A DNA stretch of 64,000 bases from contig OZ219861.1 in assembly GCA_964291545.2 (NCBI GenBank), positions 310,001 to 374,000 of the forward strand, given 5' to 3'. Position numbers and translations under genes: made by a program. Position 1 is the first letter of the stretch. Every line of letters begins with the position of its first letter. Source of the DNA: G963667675 sp964291545. GTDB taxonomy: Bacteria > Chloroflexota > Dehalococcoidia > Lucifugimonadales > UBA3495. The notes under the pieces were generated by a model that was given only the letters and a program-made list of their open reading frames with translations, had not been told where the DNA came from and made no database searches. Shown piece by piece: positions 26,469-36,194 of this stretch.

Positions 26469-28576
26469 TCGCCGGCAGGAGCGGGCGCCGGGACGTCGCC
26501 TCCGGGAGTGTCCCAATTCTCATTGTGCAGGCCGTAGTTGACTGCATAGAGCCGGGCGTAGACGCCATTGCGCTTCAACAGTTCTTGGTGATTGCCGGTC
26601 TCCACCAGGCGACCGTGGTCGAGGACCAGGATCTTATCGGCGTTGCGGACGGTGGACAGGCGGTGGGCGATCACTATGGACGTTCGGCCCAGGAGTATGC
26701 GCTTCAAGGCGTCTTGAATCAGCAGCTCTGTCTGGGTGTCGATGTTGGCGGTGGCCTCGTCGAGGATGATGACGCGGGGATTGCCGACGATGGCCCGGGC
26801 AAAGCTCAATAGCTGGCGCTGGCCGACACTGAGGTTGACTCCTCGCTCAGCCAGGACGTTGTCGTAGCCGCCGTCCAGGCCCATGATGAAGTCGTGGGCG
26901 CCTACTCCCTTGGCCGCGGCCACCACGTCATCGTCGCTGGCATCTTCGTGGCTGTAGCGGATGTTGTCCCTTATGGTGCCCGAAAAGAGATAGGGCTCCT
27001 GGAGAACCATGCTCATCTGGGACACGAGAGAGTGCCGCTTCACGTCCCGGATGTCGTAGCCGTCGACAGTGATCCGGCCCTCGGTGACGTCGGCGAACCG
27101 GTGAATGAGGGTGACCATGGTGGACTTGCCGGCGCCGGTGGAGCCGACCAGGGCCACGTTTTCGCCGGGCTTGATGTCGACGTTGATGTCGTCGAGGACC
27201 TTGACGCCGGGGACATAGTGAAAGCCTACGCCTTCGAACCTGATGTGGCCTTGGAGGGGAGGCATGGCCGGCGCGCCGGGAGAGTCGGTGACCTCGGACC
27301 TGAGGTCCAAAATCTCGAATATCCTGACGCCGGCGGCCATGGCCCGCTGCAACTGGCTGTACTGCATGGTCAAGTGGCGGATGGGCTCGAAGAAGCGCTG
27401 GATGTACATGGCAAAGGCAACGAGAACCCCCCATTCGACGAGGCCGTCGGCAGCGAAGAGGCCGCCGACGAGGACGACGCCGAAGCCCATGCCCAGGCCC
27501 ACCAGCGTTCCCACCACCGGCATGAGGCCGCCTGAGAACTTGCTGGCCTCCAAATTGGCATCCAAGTGCTCTCTATTCAGCGAGTCGAAGTGCTGCAGAT
27601 TGAGTTCTTGCCTGTTGAAGCTCTGCACGACCCGCACGCCGGTAATGTTCTGGTTGTATTCCCCATTCACCATGGCGACGGCCCGCCGGATGCGCATGAA
27701 GGAGTGGCGAGCGAACTTCTGCCAGTAGACCAGAAGGAGCAGCAGCACAGGCACTATGCTCAGGCATACCAGGGCCAACTGCCAGTCGATGAAGAGCATC
27801 ATTACAATAATGCCGAATAGACTCAGCAAGTCGGCGAAGCTTTCAACCATCAGGTCAAAGGTCTCCTGGAGCTGCAGCACGTCGCTCTGGCTGCGGGACA
27901 CGATCCGGCCCACCTCGGTGCGGTGGAAGAAGGCGGGGGAAAGGGACTGGAGATGGTTGAACATCTGCGTACGCAGCAGATAGAGCACGCCCTGGCCGAC
28001 CCTGGGCATGAAGACCATCTGGAGATAGTTGGAGCCAAAGTGCACAAAGACCACGCACAGGAAAATGATGCCTACGATATGGAGTAGCCGGACGTTGCCT
28101 CCGGCGTTGGTATCGGCGTCACCTGTGACGGCTCCAGGCCGCTGACCTTCAGCTGCAGCCCGTTTCACATCCTCTACCAGGCGCCTGGTGGTCTCGACGC
28201 CTTCTGCGTAGTCTATCCCCAGGAGGGCGGCCTGGTCACCGGACTGGGCCTCACTCTCCTTTCCGGGGAAGACGACGACGTGCAAAAACTTGACCTCATT
28301 CCCGCTGACGACCTGCGTACCCGCATACGCCATAAAGGGAATGAAGACATTGGCCAAGGTGTAGAGGAGGACGGCGCAAATGGTGATGAAAGCCTCTTTC
28401 TTGAAGGACTTGACGTAGGTAAGCAGGCGGGCAACCACCCGGTTGTCGTAGACCTTGCCCACGATATTGTCATCGGTGAGGTTGTCCACACTGGCGGCGT
28501 GGAGACCTGCGCTCTGCAGGCCGCGCATGCCGCCCATGAAGCCCCCGAAACCGCCGCCACCGCCACCGCCGCGCAT
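26465..28576 (-). CDS. ABC exporter half-transporter (permease-ATPase), catalytic-site partner
   Basis: 703 aa. A Gly-rich N-terminus (about 1-20) precedes six membrane helices, with an unusual extracytoplasmic insert of about 80 residues between helices 1 and 2 (around residues 95-170). The ATPase domain has Walker A G-S-T-G-A-G-K-S-T, a degenerate signature L-S-V-G-Q and canonical Walker B V-I-I-L-D-E-A-T. With the next gene upstream it forms a heterodimer: the start here abuts the partner's stop with no gap. Multidrug or lipid export is the usual role of such pairs; substrate unknown. Confidence 0.93.
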   Translation of the reverse strand: MRGGGGGGGFGGFMGGMRGLQSAGLHAASVDNLTDDNIVGKVYDNRVVARLLTYVKSFKKEAFITICAVLLYTLANVFIPFMAYAGTQVVSGNEVKFLHVVVFPGKESEAQSGDQAALLGIDYAEGVETTRRLVEDVKRAAAEGQRPGAVTGDADTNAGGNVRLLHIVGIIFLCVVFVHFGSNYLQMVFMPRVGQGVLYLLRTQMFNHLQSLSPAFFHRTEVGRIVSRSQSDVLQLQETFDLMVESFADLLSLFGIIVMMLFIDWQLALVCLSIVPVLLLLLVYWQKFARHSFMRIRRAVAMVNGEYNQNITGVRVVQSFNRQELNLQHFDSLNREHLDANLEASKFSGGLMPVVGTLVGLGMGFGVVLVGGLFAADGLVEWGVLVAFAMYIQRFFEPIRHLTMQYSQLQRAMAAGVRIFEILDLRSEVTDSPGAPAMPPLQGHIRFEGVGFHYVPGVKVLDDINVDIKPGENVALVGSTGAGKSTMVTLIHRFADVTEGRITVDGYDIRDVKRHSLVSQMSMVLQEPYLFSGTIRDNIRYSHEDASDDDVVAAAKGVGAHDFIMGLDGGYDNVLAERGVNLSVGQRQLLSFARAIVGNPRVIILDEATANIDTQTELLIQDALKRILLGRTSIVIAHRLSTVRNADKILVLDHGRLVETGNHQELLKRNGVYARLYAVNYGLHNENWDTPGGDVPAPAPAGD

Positions 28577-30382
28577 CTAGCCGTCTCCTCCGCTGTCGCG
28601 GACCAGGGCGGCGTCCAGGAGCAACTCTTCCTGGGGTCTGAGCTGCAACTCGTAGATGTTCCAGTAGATCCCCCGGTGGGCCATGAGCTCGGCGTGGTTG
28701 CCCTGCTCGACCACCTCGCCGTCGTTGAGCACCACTATCTGGTCGGCTTCCCGTACGGTGCTCAAACGATGGGCGATGACGAAAGTGGTGCGGCCCTTCA
28801 TGACGTTGGTCATTGCGTCGTGAATGAGGCGTTCCGTTTCCACGTCGACGCTGGAAGTGGAGTCGTCGAGAATCAGGATGGGCGGATCGATGAGGATGGT
28901 GCGGGCGATGGACATGCGCTGGCGCTGTCCGCCGGACAAGGTGGCGCCCCGCTCACCGACGAAGGTGTCATAACCGTTGGGCAGGCTCATGATGTGGTCA
29001 TGAAGCTGGGCGACCTTAGCTGCTTTCACCACGTCCTCGTGGGACGCGTCAGTGGCCCCGTAGGCGATGTTGTCGCGAATGGTGGCGCCGAAGAGGAACA
29101 CGTCCTGCTGGACCATCCCGATGTTGTGGCGGAGGGATTCCAGGGTGAAGTCCCGTATGTCACGCCCATCAACGGTGATGCGTCCTTCGGTGGGGTCGTA
29201 GAAACGGGGCACCAGGTTGATGATGGTGGTCTTGCCGCTGCCCGGAGCGCCCAGGATGGCAGTAACCTGCCCGGGTTCAGCGGCGATATTGACATGCTTT
29301 AATGCGGGGGCCTCTGGAGCGTAGGCGAAGGAAAGGTCCTCGAAGCGAACGAAGCCCCGCGCCCGACCCATGTCCTCAGCCTCTGTTGTCTCCTGTACAG
29401 GCGAAGGCATGTCCAGGATGTCGAAAAGCCGCTGTCCAGAGGTAATGGCCCGGGAGAAGCTGTTGATGATGAAGGCCAAAATGCGAATGGGAAAGGTCAG
29501 CTGGCTCAGATACAAAACAAACTTCGCCAGATCCCCCGCACTCAGGTCTCCCCGGATAAGCTCCCAGCCGCCGTACCAAATGATGAGGCCCATGGCGAGG
29601 GTGAAGTAGAAGGTCATCCAAGCGCTGTTGGTGCCTTGCAGACGTTCAGACTTGTAGTACTCGGCACGCAGTTCCTGTGCCTTGGCTTCGAACTTTCTTT
29701 TCTCGTACTCTTCCGAGGCGAAGGCCTTGACCACGTGGATGCCAACCAGGTTTTCTTGAATGACTGTGACACTCTGGGCCATGACCTGTTGGACCCGCAG
29801 CCACATGTGCCGCAGCCGCGCGGTGACTTTGGTGGTCCTGAAAACCAGGAAGGGTATGCAGCCAAGGCTAATCAGGGCTAGTTCCCAGTTGGTCAAGGCG
29901 AGAATCACCGTGATTACCACCAGCCGCACGGCAACTTCCAGGGAGCGGACCAAGCCCATGGCAACGAAACGCCGCACCGCTTCGACGTCCGAAGTGGCCT
30001 TGGACATCAGGTCGCCGGTGTGCTCCTTGTCGTGGTAGGCGAAGCTCAGGTGCTGAAGCTTATCGTAGATCGCGTTACGAATATCGTAGGCGACAATTTG
30101 GGACAGGGAGTCGGTTGAGTAGGTCCGGAGGAAATCGAAAATGCCCTGTCCCACGGCCAAGCCGAGTATGCCAAGGGCCAGCAAGACCAGGGTGCTAACC
30201 GCTACGTCTTTGCCTTCTATCTCGCCGCCAGGCAGATATTCGACCAGTTGGTCTATGGCGATGCCGAAGACGTAGGGTATCGACAGTGAGAACCCGATTG
30301 CCAAGGAGAAGCTTATGTAGGCGACAACCAGGCGCTTGGGGTACCGCCAGGCCATCTTGGTGATTCGCTGAAGAATCAGCAT
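28577..30382 (-). CDS. ABC exporter half-transporter, partner with degenerate Walker B
   Basis: 601 aa: six membrane helices (to about residue 320) and an ATPase domain with Walker A G-A-P-G-S-G-K-T-T, a canonical signature L-S-G-G-Q and Walker B I-L-I-L-D-D-S-T, where the catalytic Glu is Asp. The Asp here and the L-S-V-G-Q of the partner would sit in the same ATP site, the arrangement known in heterodimeric exporters such as TM287/288 and BmrCD. It is first in the two-gene operon. Confidence 0.93.
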   Translation of the reverse strand: MLILQRITKMAWRYPKRLVVAYISFSLAIGFSLSIPYVFGIAIDQLVEYLPGGEIEGKDVAVSTLVLLALGILGLAVGQGIFDFLRTYSTDSLSQIVAYDIRNAIYDKLQHLSFAYHDKEHTGDLMSKATSDVEAVRRFVAMGLVRSLEVAVRLVVITVILALTNWELALISLGCIPFLVFRTTKVTARLRHMWLRVQQVMAQSVTVIQENLVGIHVVKAFASEEYEKRKFEAKAQELRAEYYKSERLQGTNSAWMTFYFTLAMGLIIWYGGWELIRGDLSAGDLAKFVLYLSQLTFPIRILAFIINSFSRAITSGQRLFDILDMPSPVQETTEAEDMGRARGFVRFEDLSFAYAPEAPALKHVNIAAEPGQVTAILGAPGSGKTTIINLVPRFYDPTEGRITVDGRDIRDFTLESLRHNIGMVQQDVFLFGATIRDNIAYGATDASHEDVVKAAKVAQLHDHIMSLPNGYDTFVGERGATLSGGQRQRMSIARTILIDPPILILDDSTSSVDVETERLIHDAMTNVMKGRTTFVIAHRLSTVREADQIVVLNDGEVVEQGNHAELMAHRGIYWNIYELQLRPQEELLLDAALVRDSGGDG

Positions 30383-30767
30383 CTAGTAGTGTGCGTTTCG
30401 GTCTCCAACCACTAGACTAACGGCTTGACGCCGCCACTGCGGAGCGGGGGGCCCGGCGACCCGGGGCCTGGCCGGTGCGGTCCCTTTAGGCGGGACCACG
30501 GTCATGACTTCAGGTGAGAGGCGACCCGGAGACAAATGGATTTAGCTAAGGATCATGATATACCCAACTGCCGCCTAATTCAAGGTGAATCAGCTACGAA
30601 ATGCGGGCATTATGTGCAACTGCCCATGGCAATAGTCGAAAGCCCGTCCGCAGTCCCAATTACGCAACTCGTTGGCCGCCAGCGGGGAGTTGGGTGCGCT
30701 TTGGAGTAGAGAAACCTGAGGAAGGGCCCTGTGGTGAGATAGGGCGCCAGAGGCGCAGCGTCGGGAG
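30383..30767. other. GC-rich intergenic region, nothing recognised
   Basis: 385 bases between the end of argS and the start of the ABC operon, both on the minus strand. A small hairpin GGTCCC/GGGACC lies at 30479-30497. No gene, tRNA or riboswitch pattern was recognised. Confidence 0.4.
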
Positions 30768-32447
30768 CTACATGCGTTCGGGGGCGTTCATGCCCATCAA
30801 TTCCAGGGAGCGACGGAAGACGACCTGGGCGGATTCCACCAGCTTCAGGCGGGCCAGGCTTACCTGCCGGTCTTCGAGGTTGGACGAAATCACCCGGCAG
30901 TTCTCGTAGAACCAGTGGAAAGCCGTGGCCAGCTCCATGGTGTAGTGGGGAAGATGATGAGGCTCCAGAGTCCTGGCCATGTGGGCGACCAGCTCGGGGA
31001 ACCGCAGCATGGCCCGGATGAGGGCCAGCTCGCTGGGGTGTTCCAGCAGGGACACGTCTCCGTGGCTCCAGTCCAGGCCCTGGCTACGGGCAAGGTTCAG
31101 TATGCCGGAGTTGCGGGCGTGGGCGTACTGGACGTAGTAGACGGGGTTATCGGAGGACTCTTTCTTGGCCAACTCAAGGTCGAATTCCATGTGTGTCGAA
31201 GGGCTGCGGGCCAGGAAGAAGTAGCGGCAGGCGTCGATGCCCACCTCGTCGGCCAGTTCGCGGAGGGTGACGAACTCGCCGGCGCGCTTGGAGGCGCGGA
31301 CCAACTCCTGACCGCGCTTGAGGGTGACCATCTGGGATATGAGAACCGTCAAGCGGTCGGCGTCGATGCCCAGGGCGGCCACGGCCAGCCTCAAACGTGG
31401 GACATGTCCCTGGTGGTCGGCGCCCCAGATGTTGACCACGCCGTCGAACCCGCGGCGGATGAACTTGTTGTAATGGTAGGCGATGTCGGAGGCGAAATAG
31501 GTGGGTTCTCCCGTGGAGCGGACTACGACGTTGTCCTTGTCGTCGCCCAGTGTGGTGGAGTTGAACCAAAGGGCGCCTTCCCTTTGCGAAAGGTAGTCCT
31601 TGCCGCGCAGCAGTCCGACGGCCTCGTCGTATTCCCCGTCCCGATACAATGACCCTTCACTGAACCAGGAGTCGAAGACCACGCCTATGCGTTCCAGGTC
31701 GCCGCGAATCAAGGCAACCATCTTGTCACGGGCATGCGCTCCGATATCCTTGAGGGCCTGCTCCTCATCCAACTCGGCAAAGCGGGAACCCTCGGCGGTC
31801 AATATCTCCTGGGCCAGGTCGGTTACGTAGTCGCCCACGTACCCATTGGCGGGCATGGCGGCATCCCGGCCCAAGGCCTGCTGATAGCGGGCGAATACGG
31901 AGCGGTAGAAGGCTTCCATCTGGCTGCCGGCGTCGTTGACGTAGTACTCGCGGGTGACGTCGTAGCCGGCGGCAGACAGGATGTTGGCCAGGGCGCTGCC
32001 CAGCACCGCTCCCCTGGTGTGGCCGACGTGGACGGGGCCGGTGGGGTTGACGCTGACGAACTCGACCATCATGCGCCGGCCGCGGCCGATTTCCAGGTTG
32101 CCGTATTCAGGGCCGGCCGCCCGCACGGCGTCGACCTGCTGCTGAATCCAACTGTCCCGGAGGTAAAAGTTGATGAATCCGGGGGGCGCGGCCTCGACCC
32201 GCTGCACCTGATCGCCGGCGGGAATCAGCTTCACCAACTCCTCCGCCAGTTGCAGAGGGTTAATCCTGGTGGCCCTGGCGAGGCGCAAGGGGAGGCTGGT
32301 GGCGAAATCGCCGTGTTGGGGGTTGGACGGCCGCTCAAGCTGAACGTCGGGCACTGTGTCCAACTGCAAGAACCCGTCGCTACGGGCCTGCTCTACCGAG
32401 CGGGTCACCATATCGGCGATTATGTCTGCGGCCAGGAGGGTTGCCAC
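30768..32447 (-). CDS. argS: Arginyl-tRNA synthetase
   Basis: 559 aa, full length class I synthetase. The N-terminal Add-1 domain (about 1-110) leads to F-V-S-V-N-P-T-G-P-V-H-V-G-H-T-R-G, which contains the HIGH-type motif. The KMSKS counterpart is degenerate (R-A-S-K-R-A-G-E-F-V-T-L), as is usual for ArgS. The C-terminal DALR anticodon-binding domain ends in E-L-M-G-M-N-A-P-E-R-M. Charges tRNA-Arg in the cytoplasm. Transcribed divergently from mgtE. Confidence 0.97.
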   Translation of the reverse strand: MATLLAADIIADMVTRSVEQARSDGFLQLDTVPDVQLERPSNPQHGDFATSLPLRLARATRINPLQLAEELVKLIPAGDQVQRVEAAPPGFINFYLRDSWIQQQVDAVRAAGPEYGNLEIGRGRRMMVEFVSVNPTGPVHVGHTRGAVLGSALANILSAAGYDVTREYYVNDAGSQMEAFYRSVFARYQQALGRDAAMPANGYVGDYVTDLAQEILTAEGSRFAELDEEQALKDIGAHARDKMVALIRGDLERIGVVFDSWFSEGSLYRDGEYDEAVGLLRGKDYLSQREGALWFNSTTLGDDKDNVVVRSTGEPTYFASDIAYHYNKFIRRGFDGVVNIWGADHQGHVPRLRLAVAALGIDADRLTVLISQMVTLKRGQELVRASKRAGEFVTLRELADEVGIDACRYFFLARSPSTHMEFDLELAKKESSDNPVYYVQYAHARNSGILNLARSQGLDWSHGDVSLLEHPSELALIRAMLRFPELVAHMARTLEPHHLPHYTMELATAFHWFYENCRVISSNLEDRQVSLARLKLVESAQVVFRRSLELMGMNAPERM

Positions 32448-32709
32448 CGGGATCCAGTCCTCCAGTAAGAATACAAAGCCGCTCCAGGCTTAATCTCCAG
32501 GAGCGCGCCGTAAGCCTATGCTATCACAAACCGGGCAGCGTCCACACACGCCTGGCCGTCCAGCTGTGACAAACATTGCTATGCGCCGGGATGCGAAGGT
32601 CCGGGTCGTTCGAACCATCGCGGCGCCACGGGTAGATCTCTGAGAGGACATTGCAGCGGCCTGCATGAACGGAGCAGGGAATCCGGGTCTGGCTGATAGA
32701 ATAAGCCGT

Positions 32710-34098
32710 ATGTCCAAACCAGACGACATCAGAGAGGACCCGCAGGCCGAGGGCCGGAACCTGTTCCGGGAAGGCCTGATGCAGCTGGCCGCCCTGGAAA
32801 TCCAGGAACTCCTGGGCGGCGGCCAGACTGAGGCCGCGCTGGACTTGCTGCGTCGGCTACACCCCGTCGACCAAGGCGGTGCGCTGGAGAGCGTGGGCGA
32901 AGACAGCCAAATTCTGTTGTTGGAGGCCCTCACGCCGACAGAGATTGCAGGCATTTTCGAAGAGATGGAGCCCAGGGCGGCGTCCGACCTGTCCAGGGAC
33001 ATCGAGACCGAAAGGCTGGCCCGCATCCTGGAACAGACCAGTCCGGACGCCGCCGCCGACATCCTGCAACTCTTACCCGAGGAAAGGCTGGAGCAATGCC
33101 TGCTGGCTATGACCGACCGCCAGGAAGTCGCCTCGCTCCTCCAGTACCGCAACGACTCAGCCGGCGGGTTGATGACCCTGGACTATCCGGTGGTAAGGGA
33201 GATGTTGACCGCGCCCAATGCCCTGGACGAGGTCCGCCTGCTGGGGCCGGAGGCGGAGAACATCAATTCCCTATTGGTGCTGGACCAGGAAGACCGGCTG
33301 CTGGGGTCGCTGAGCATCGCCCGGCTGGCCCTGGCCCGGCCCACATCGCTGGTCGGAGAGATAGCCGAACGGGAAATCATCTCGGTGACGGCGGAGACCG
33401 ACCAGGAAGAGTGCGCCCGCCTGATGGAGCGGTACAACCTGAACCGGCTTCCGGTGGTGGACGGGGACGGCCGGCTGACGGGGGTAATCCTGGCCCAGGA
33501 CATGGTGGACGTGATGGAGGAGGAGGCCACGGAGGACATGTACCGCATGGCGGGGGTTGCCGGAGAGCGGGTCACCGGCCCATTGCGCAACTCGCTGCGC
33601 CGCAGACTGCCGTGGCTGTACATCAACCTGGGCACGGTCCTGCTGGCGGCCCTGATGATCAGCTTCTTCGAGTCGACGATATTCAAGCTCACGGCGCTGG
33701 CGGTGTTTCTGCCGGTGGTGGCGGGCCAAGGAGGCATAGGCGGCACCCAGACCGTCACCCTGGTGGTGCGCAGCATGGCCCTGGGCGAGCTGCCGAGGCA
33801 CCTGGGCCTGCGGATACTGAGCCGTGAAATGGCCCTGGGACTGATCAACGGGGCCCTGCTGGGAGTAGCGGTGGGCCTGGTGGCCTATGGATGGAAGGGG
33901 AACCTTACGCTGGCGCTGGTGCTGGGAGCGGCGATGCTGGGCAACATGCTGGTAGCGGGCCTGGCGGGAGCCGGGGTGCCCATCTTGCTGCGGCGGCTGG
34001 GCATGGACCCGGCGGTATCGTCCTCGGTGTTCGTAACCACGTTCACCGACGTGATCGGCTTTTTGCTGTTCCTGGGGCTGGCCGCGGCGTTTATTTGA
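32710..34098 (+). CDS. mgtE: Magnesium transporter MgtE
   Basis: 462 aa from the ATG at 32710 (an upstream ATG at 32665 would add 15 poorly fitting residues). The order is the standard one: MgtE N-domain (about 20-135) with L-E-Q-T-S-P-D-A-A-A-D-I-L, two CBS domains (about 140-265) with the N-R-L-P-V-V-D loop, and a C-terminal membrane domain of five helices with the pore-region motif F-L-P-V-V-A-G-Q-G-G-I-G-G-T-Q. The CBS domains sense Mg2+ and gate the channel. Confidence 0.95.
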   Translation: MSKPDDIREDPQAEGRNLFREGLMQLAALEIQELLGGGQTEAALDLLRRLHPVDQGGALESVGEDSQILLLEALTPTEIAGIFEEMEPRAASDLSRDIETERLARILEQTSPDAAADILQLLPEERLEQCLLAMTDRQEVASLLQYRNDSAGGLMTLDYPVVREMLTAPNALDEVRLLGPEAENINSLLVLDQEDRLLGSLSIARLALARPTSLVGEIAEREIISVTAETDQEECARLMERYNLNRLPVVDGDGRLTGVILAQDMVDVMEEEATEDMYRMAGVAGERVTGPLRNSLRRRLPWLYINLGTVLLAALMISFFESTIFKLTALAVFLPVVAGQGGIGGTQTVTLVVRSMALGELPRHLGLRILSREMALGLINGALLGVAVGLVAYGWKGNLTLALVLGAAMLGNMLVAGLAGAGVPILLRRLGMDPAVSSSVFVTTFTDVIGFLLFLGLAAAFI

Positions 34099-34142
34099 GC
34101 TATAGCCCTTGTAGAGAAGGGGCTTTGGTACGGGAGAAATAT

Positions 34143-34829
34143 ATGACGGGGGAAATCGCTTTAGTCGGGGGTGAGGAGTTTCGCACGGGGTGCGAGGGGA
34201 TGGACCTGGAAATCATGCGGGCCTCGGGCCAGGACCCGGCGCGGGTGCTGGTTATCCCAACGGCGGCGGTGACAGGCCCGGCCAAGGCCGCCAACGACGG
34301 CGTAACCCACTTCAACAGCCTTGGGGCCGACGCCGACCGGCTTATGGTATTGGACGGGACCCAGGCCAACGATGCGGCTTTCATACAGCCGGTAGAGGAT
34401 GCCGGGGTAATTTACTTCACCGGCGGAAGTCCCGACCATTTGCTGGAGTCATTAAAGGACTCCCGGCTGCTGCGGGCCATCTTGGATGCGGTGGCCCAAG
34501 GAACGGTCCTAGCCGGCTCCAGCGCCGGGGCAATGGTAATGGGGTCCCTGATGCGCCGGCCGAGCAGTGGCGGATGGGTGGAGGCCCTGGGCGTCGTGCC
34601 GGGGACGGCTGCGCTGCCGCATCACGAGAACAGCAACCCGGAAGAAGTAGCCAAACAACTGCGCGAACAGGCCCCGGCAGGTATCACGGCGCTGGGCATA
34701 GACGCGCGGGCCGGGTGCCTGGGACGTCCGGGGAACTGGCGGGTGGTAGGTTCCGGCAACGTGACCGTGTACCAAGGGGGCAAATGGCAGGTGTACCCGC
34801 CGGGGGCAGACCTGCCGCCGGAGGTGTAG
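34143..34829 (+). CDS. Peptidase S51/cyanophycinase-like protein (type 1 glutamine amidotransferase fold)
   Basis: 228 aa from an ATG with GGGAG 7 nt upstream. The core is G-E-I-A-L-V-G-G-E-E-F at the start, Y-F-T-G-G-S-P-D-H-L in the middle and A-G-S-S-A-G-A-M-V-M-G with the nucleophile Ser at about residue 125, as in S51 dipeptidases and cyanophycinases. A His in P-H-H-E-N follows. Probably a cytoplasmic serine peptidase. It follows mgtE by 44 bases and converges on hisIE. Confidence 0.82.
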   Translation: MTGEIALVGGEEFRTGCEGMDLEIMRASGQDPARVLVIPTAAVTGPAKAANDGVTHFNSLGADADRLMVLDGTQANDAAFIQPVEDAGVIYFTGGSPDHLLESLKDSRLLRAILDAVAQGTVLAGSSAGAMVMGSLMRRPSSGGWVEALGVVPGTAALPHHENSNPEEVAKQLREQAPAGITALGIDARAGCLGRPGNWRVVGSGNVTVYQGGKWQVYPPGADLPPEV

Positions 34830-34845
34830 GGTAGCGGCGGGACCG

Positions 34846-35466
34846 CTACTTGCGGCGGCTGCGCAACTCCTCCCACACCGCCTGGGGAGACACACCGGAG
34901 GCTGCCAGCAGCACCAGGGAGTGGTAGAACAGGTCGGCCATTTCCTTGGGCAGATTCTCCTGGTCACCCCCGGCAGCGGCGATGGCGGCTTCGCCGGCCT
35001 CCTCAACGACTTTCTGGGCAACCCTCGCCGTCCCCTCCCCCAGCAACCGGGCCGTGTAGCTGTCCTCGGAAAGGCTCTGTTGCCGGTCGCGGATTACGGC
35101 GAATAGTTCGTCGAGGATTCCGGGGCCGGACTCGGTCACCTCGTATTCGTCGGGCAGTTGGTCCATGGCCGTGAAGAAGCAGGAAGTATTGCCGGTGTGG
35201 CAGGTGGGACCGTCTGGGTCTACCTTCAGTAAGATAGTGTCGGCGTCGCAGTCCAGCCAGGCCTCTTTCAGGTTCAGATAGTTGCCTGAAATCTCGCCCT
35301 TGTGCCACAGGTCTTCCCTGCTGCGGCTGTAGAACCACACCTGTGTGCCTTCCATGGTCCTCTTGAGGGAACCGGGGTTCATATACCCCAACATGAGCAC
35401 CTGGCCGGTGTTGGCGTCCTGGGCGATGGCGGGAATCAGGCCCTGCTGGTTAAGTTTGAGTTTCAT
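34846..35466 (-). CDS. hisIE: Bifunctional phosphoribosyl-AMP cyclohydrolase / phosphoribosyl-ATP pyrophosphatase
   Basis: 206 aa. The N-terminal HisI domain (about 5-105) has M-L-G-Y-M-N-P-G-S-L, F-Y-S-R-S-R and the zinc-site motif C-D-A-D-T then T-C-H-T-G-N-T-S-C-F. The C-terminal HisE domain (about 115-200) has A-Q-K-V-V-E-E-A-G-E-A-A-I-A. It carries out steps two and three of histidine biosynthesis. It overlaps the upstream HAD gene by 4 bases (ATGA), in the operon hisS-hisF-HAD-hisIE. Confidence 0.95.
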   Translation of the reverse strand: MKLKLNQQGLIPAIAQDANTGQVLMLGYMNPGSLKRTMEGTQVWFYSRSREDLWHKGEISGNYLNLKEAWLDCDADTILLKVDPDGPTCHTGNTSCFFTAMDQLPDEYEVTESGPGILDELFAVIRDRQQSLSEDSYTARLLGEGTARVAQKVVEEAGEAAIAAAGGDQENLPKEMADLFYHSLVLLAASGVSPQAVWEELRSRRK

Positions 35467-36185
35467 GATTCTCCGTCCCGGGCCGGAGGCCAGGCCGCCA
35501 AGACGGCGGGCAACTCCAGCAGGCTTTTGATTTGGCGGGCAGGCTCGGGCAATCGCGGGTCCAGAGGCTCGCCGGTGCGGTTTATCCAGACGGCGTTGAT
35601 GCCGACGCCGCGAGCGCCCTTAACGTCCTCGTATTGGCGGTCTCCGACGTAGACTGCACTGCCGGGAGAGACGTCGAGCCGCTTCAACATCTGGCGGAAG
35701 AGTTCGGGGTGGGGCTTGTAGGAGCGGGCCTCTTCGGAAGACAGCACGGCTTCGAATTCCAGTCCCAGCAGCACCAAATTGGGCATGAGGTAATCGTCGT
35801 CGGCGTTGGATAGGACGGCGGTCCTCCAGCGGTCCTGCAGCAACGTGACGGCCTCCACGGTTTCGGGATAGGGGTCCCGCCGGGACAGAAAGCCGATGAA
35901 GCTGCGGCTGGCGCCGGCGGCGTCGCCTGCAATGCCCAGACGGGTGAAGGCGCCGGCAAAGCCGTTCCGCCAGGCTTCGAAGTATGTTTGGAACGGCCCG
36001 TTGGCGTCGTCCCGGCTTTCGCGGAACTCGGCGTTGCCGACCAACCATTCCCGCAAGAGACAGTCCGGGCTGGCATCCAGCGACTGCTCCCGGATGATGG
36101 CTTCAATGCCGTCAATCCAACGGTCGGACGGGTTCTGCACCAGGGTCTCGTACATGTCGAATATCACGGCGGTGATTGGTCCCAT
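35463..36185 (-). CDS. HAD-family hydrolase in the his operon
   Basis: 240 aa. Motif I is V-I-F-D-M-Y-E-T-L, motif II L-S-N-A-D-D, motif III Lys in A-R-S-Y-K-P-H-P-E-L-F, motif IV Y-V-G-D-R-Q-Y-E-D-V-K-G. It lies between hisF and hisIE, 4 bases overlapping the latter. Histidinol-phosphate phosphatase is a tempting guess from context, but the sequence is generic subfamily IA, so this is inference only. Confidence 0.88.
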   Translation of the reverse strand: MGPITAVIFDMYETLVQNPSDRWIDGIEAIIREQSLDASPDCLLREWLVGNAEFRESRDDANGPFQTYFEAWRNGFAGAFTRLGIAGDAAGASRSFIGFLSRRDPYPETVEAVTLLQDRWRTAVLSNADDDYLMPNLVLLGLEFEAVLSSEEARSYKPHPELFRQMLKRLDVSPGSAVYVGDRQYEDVKGARGVGINAVWINRTGEPLDPRLPEPARQIKSLLELPAVLAAWPPARDGES

Positions 36186-36194
36186 GCTATTAAT

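Noticed and set aside
28280..29302. 340-aa plus-strand open frame
   Set aside because: Antisense shadow of the two ABC exporter genes.
30601..30909. 102-aa plus-strand open frame
   Set aside because: Overlaps the end of argS antisense; no ribosome site or family character.
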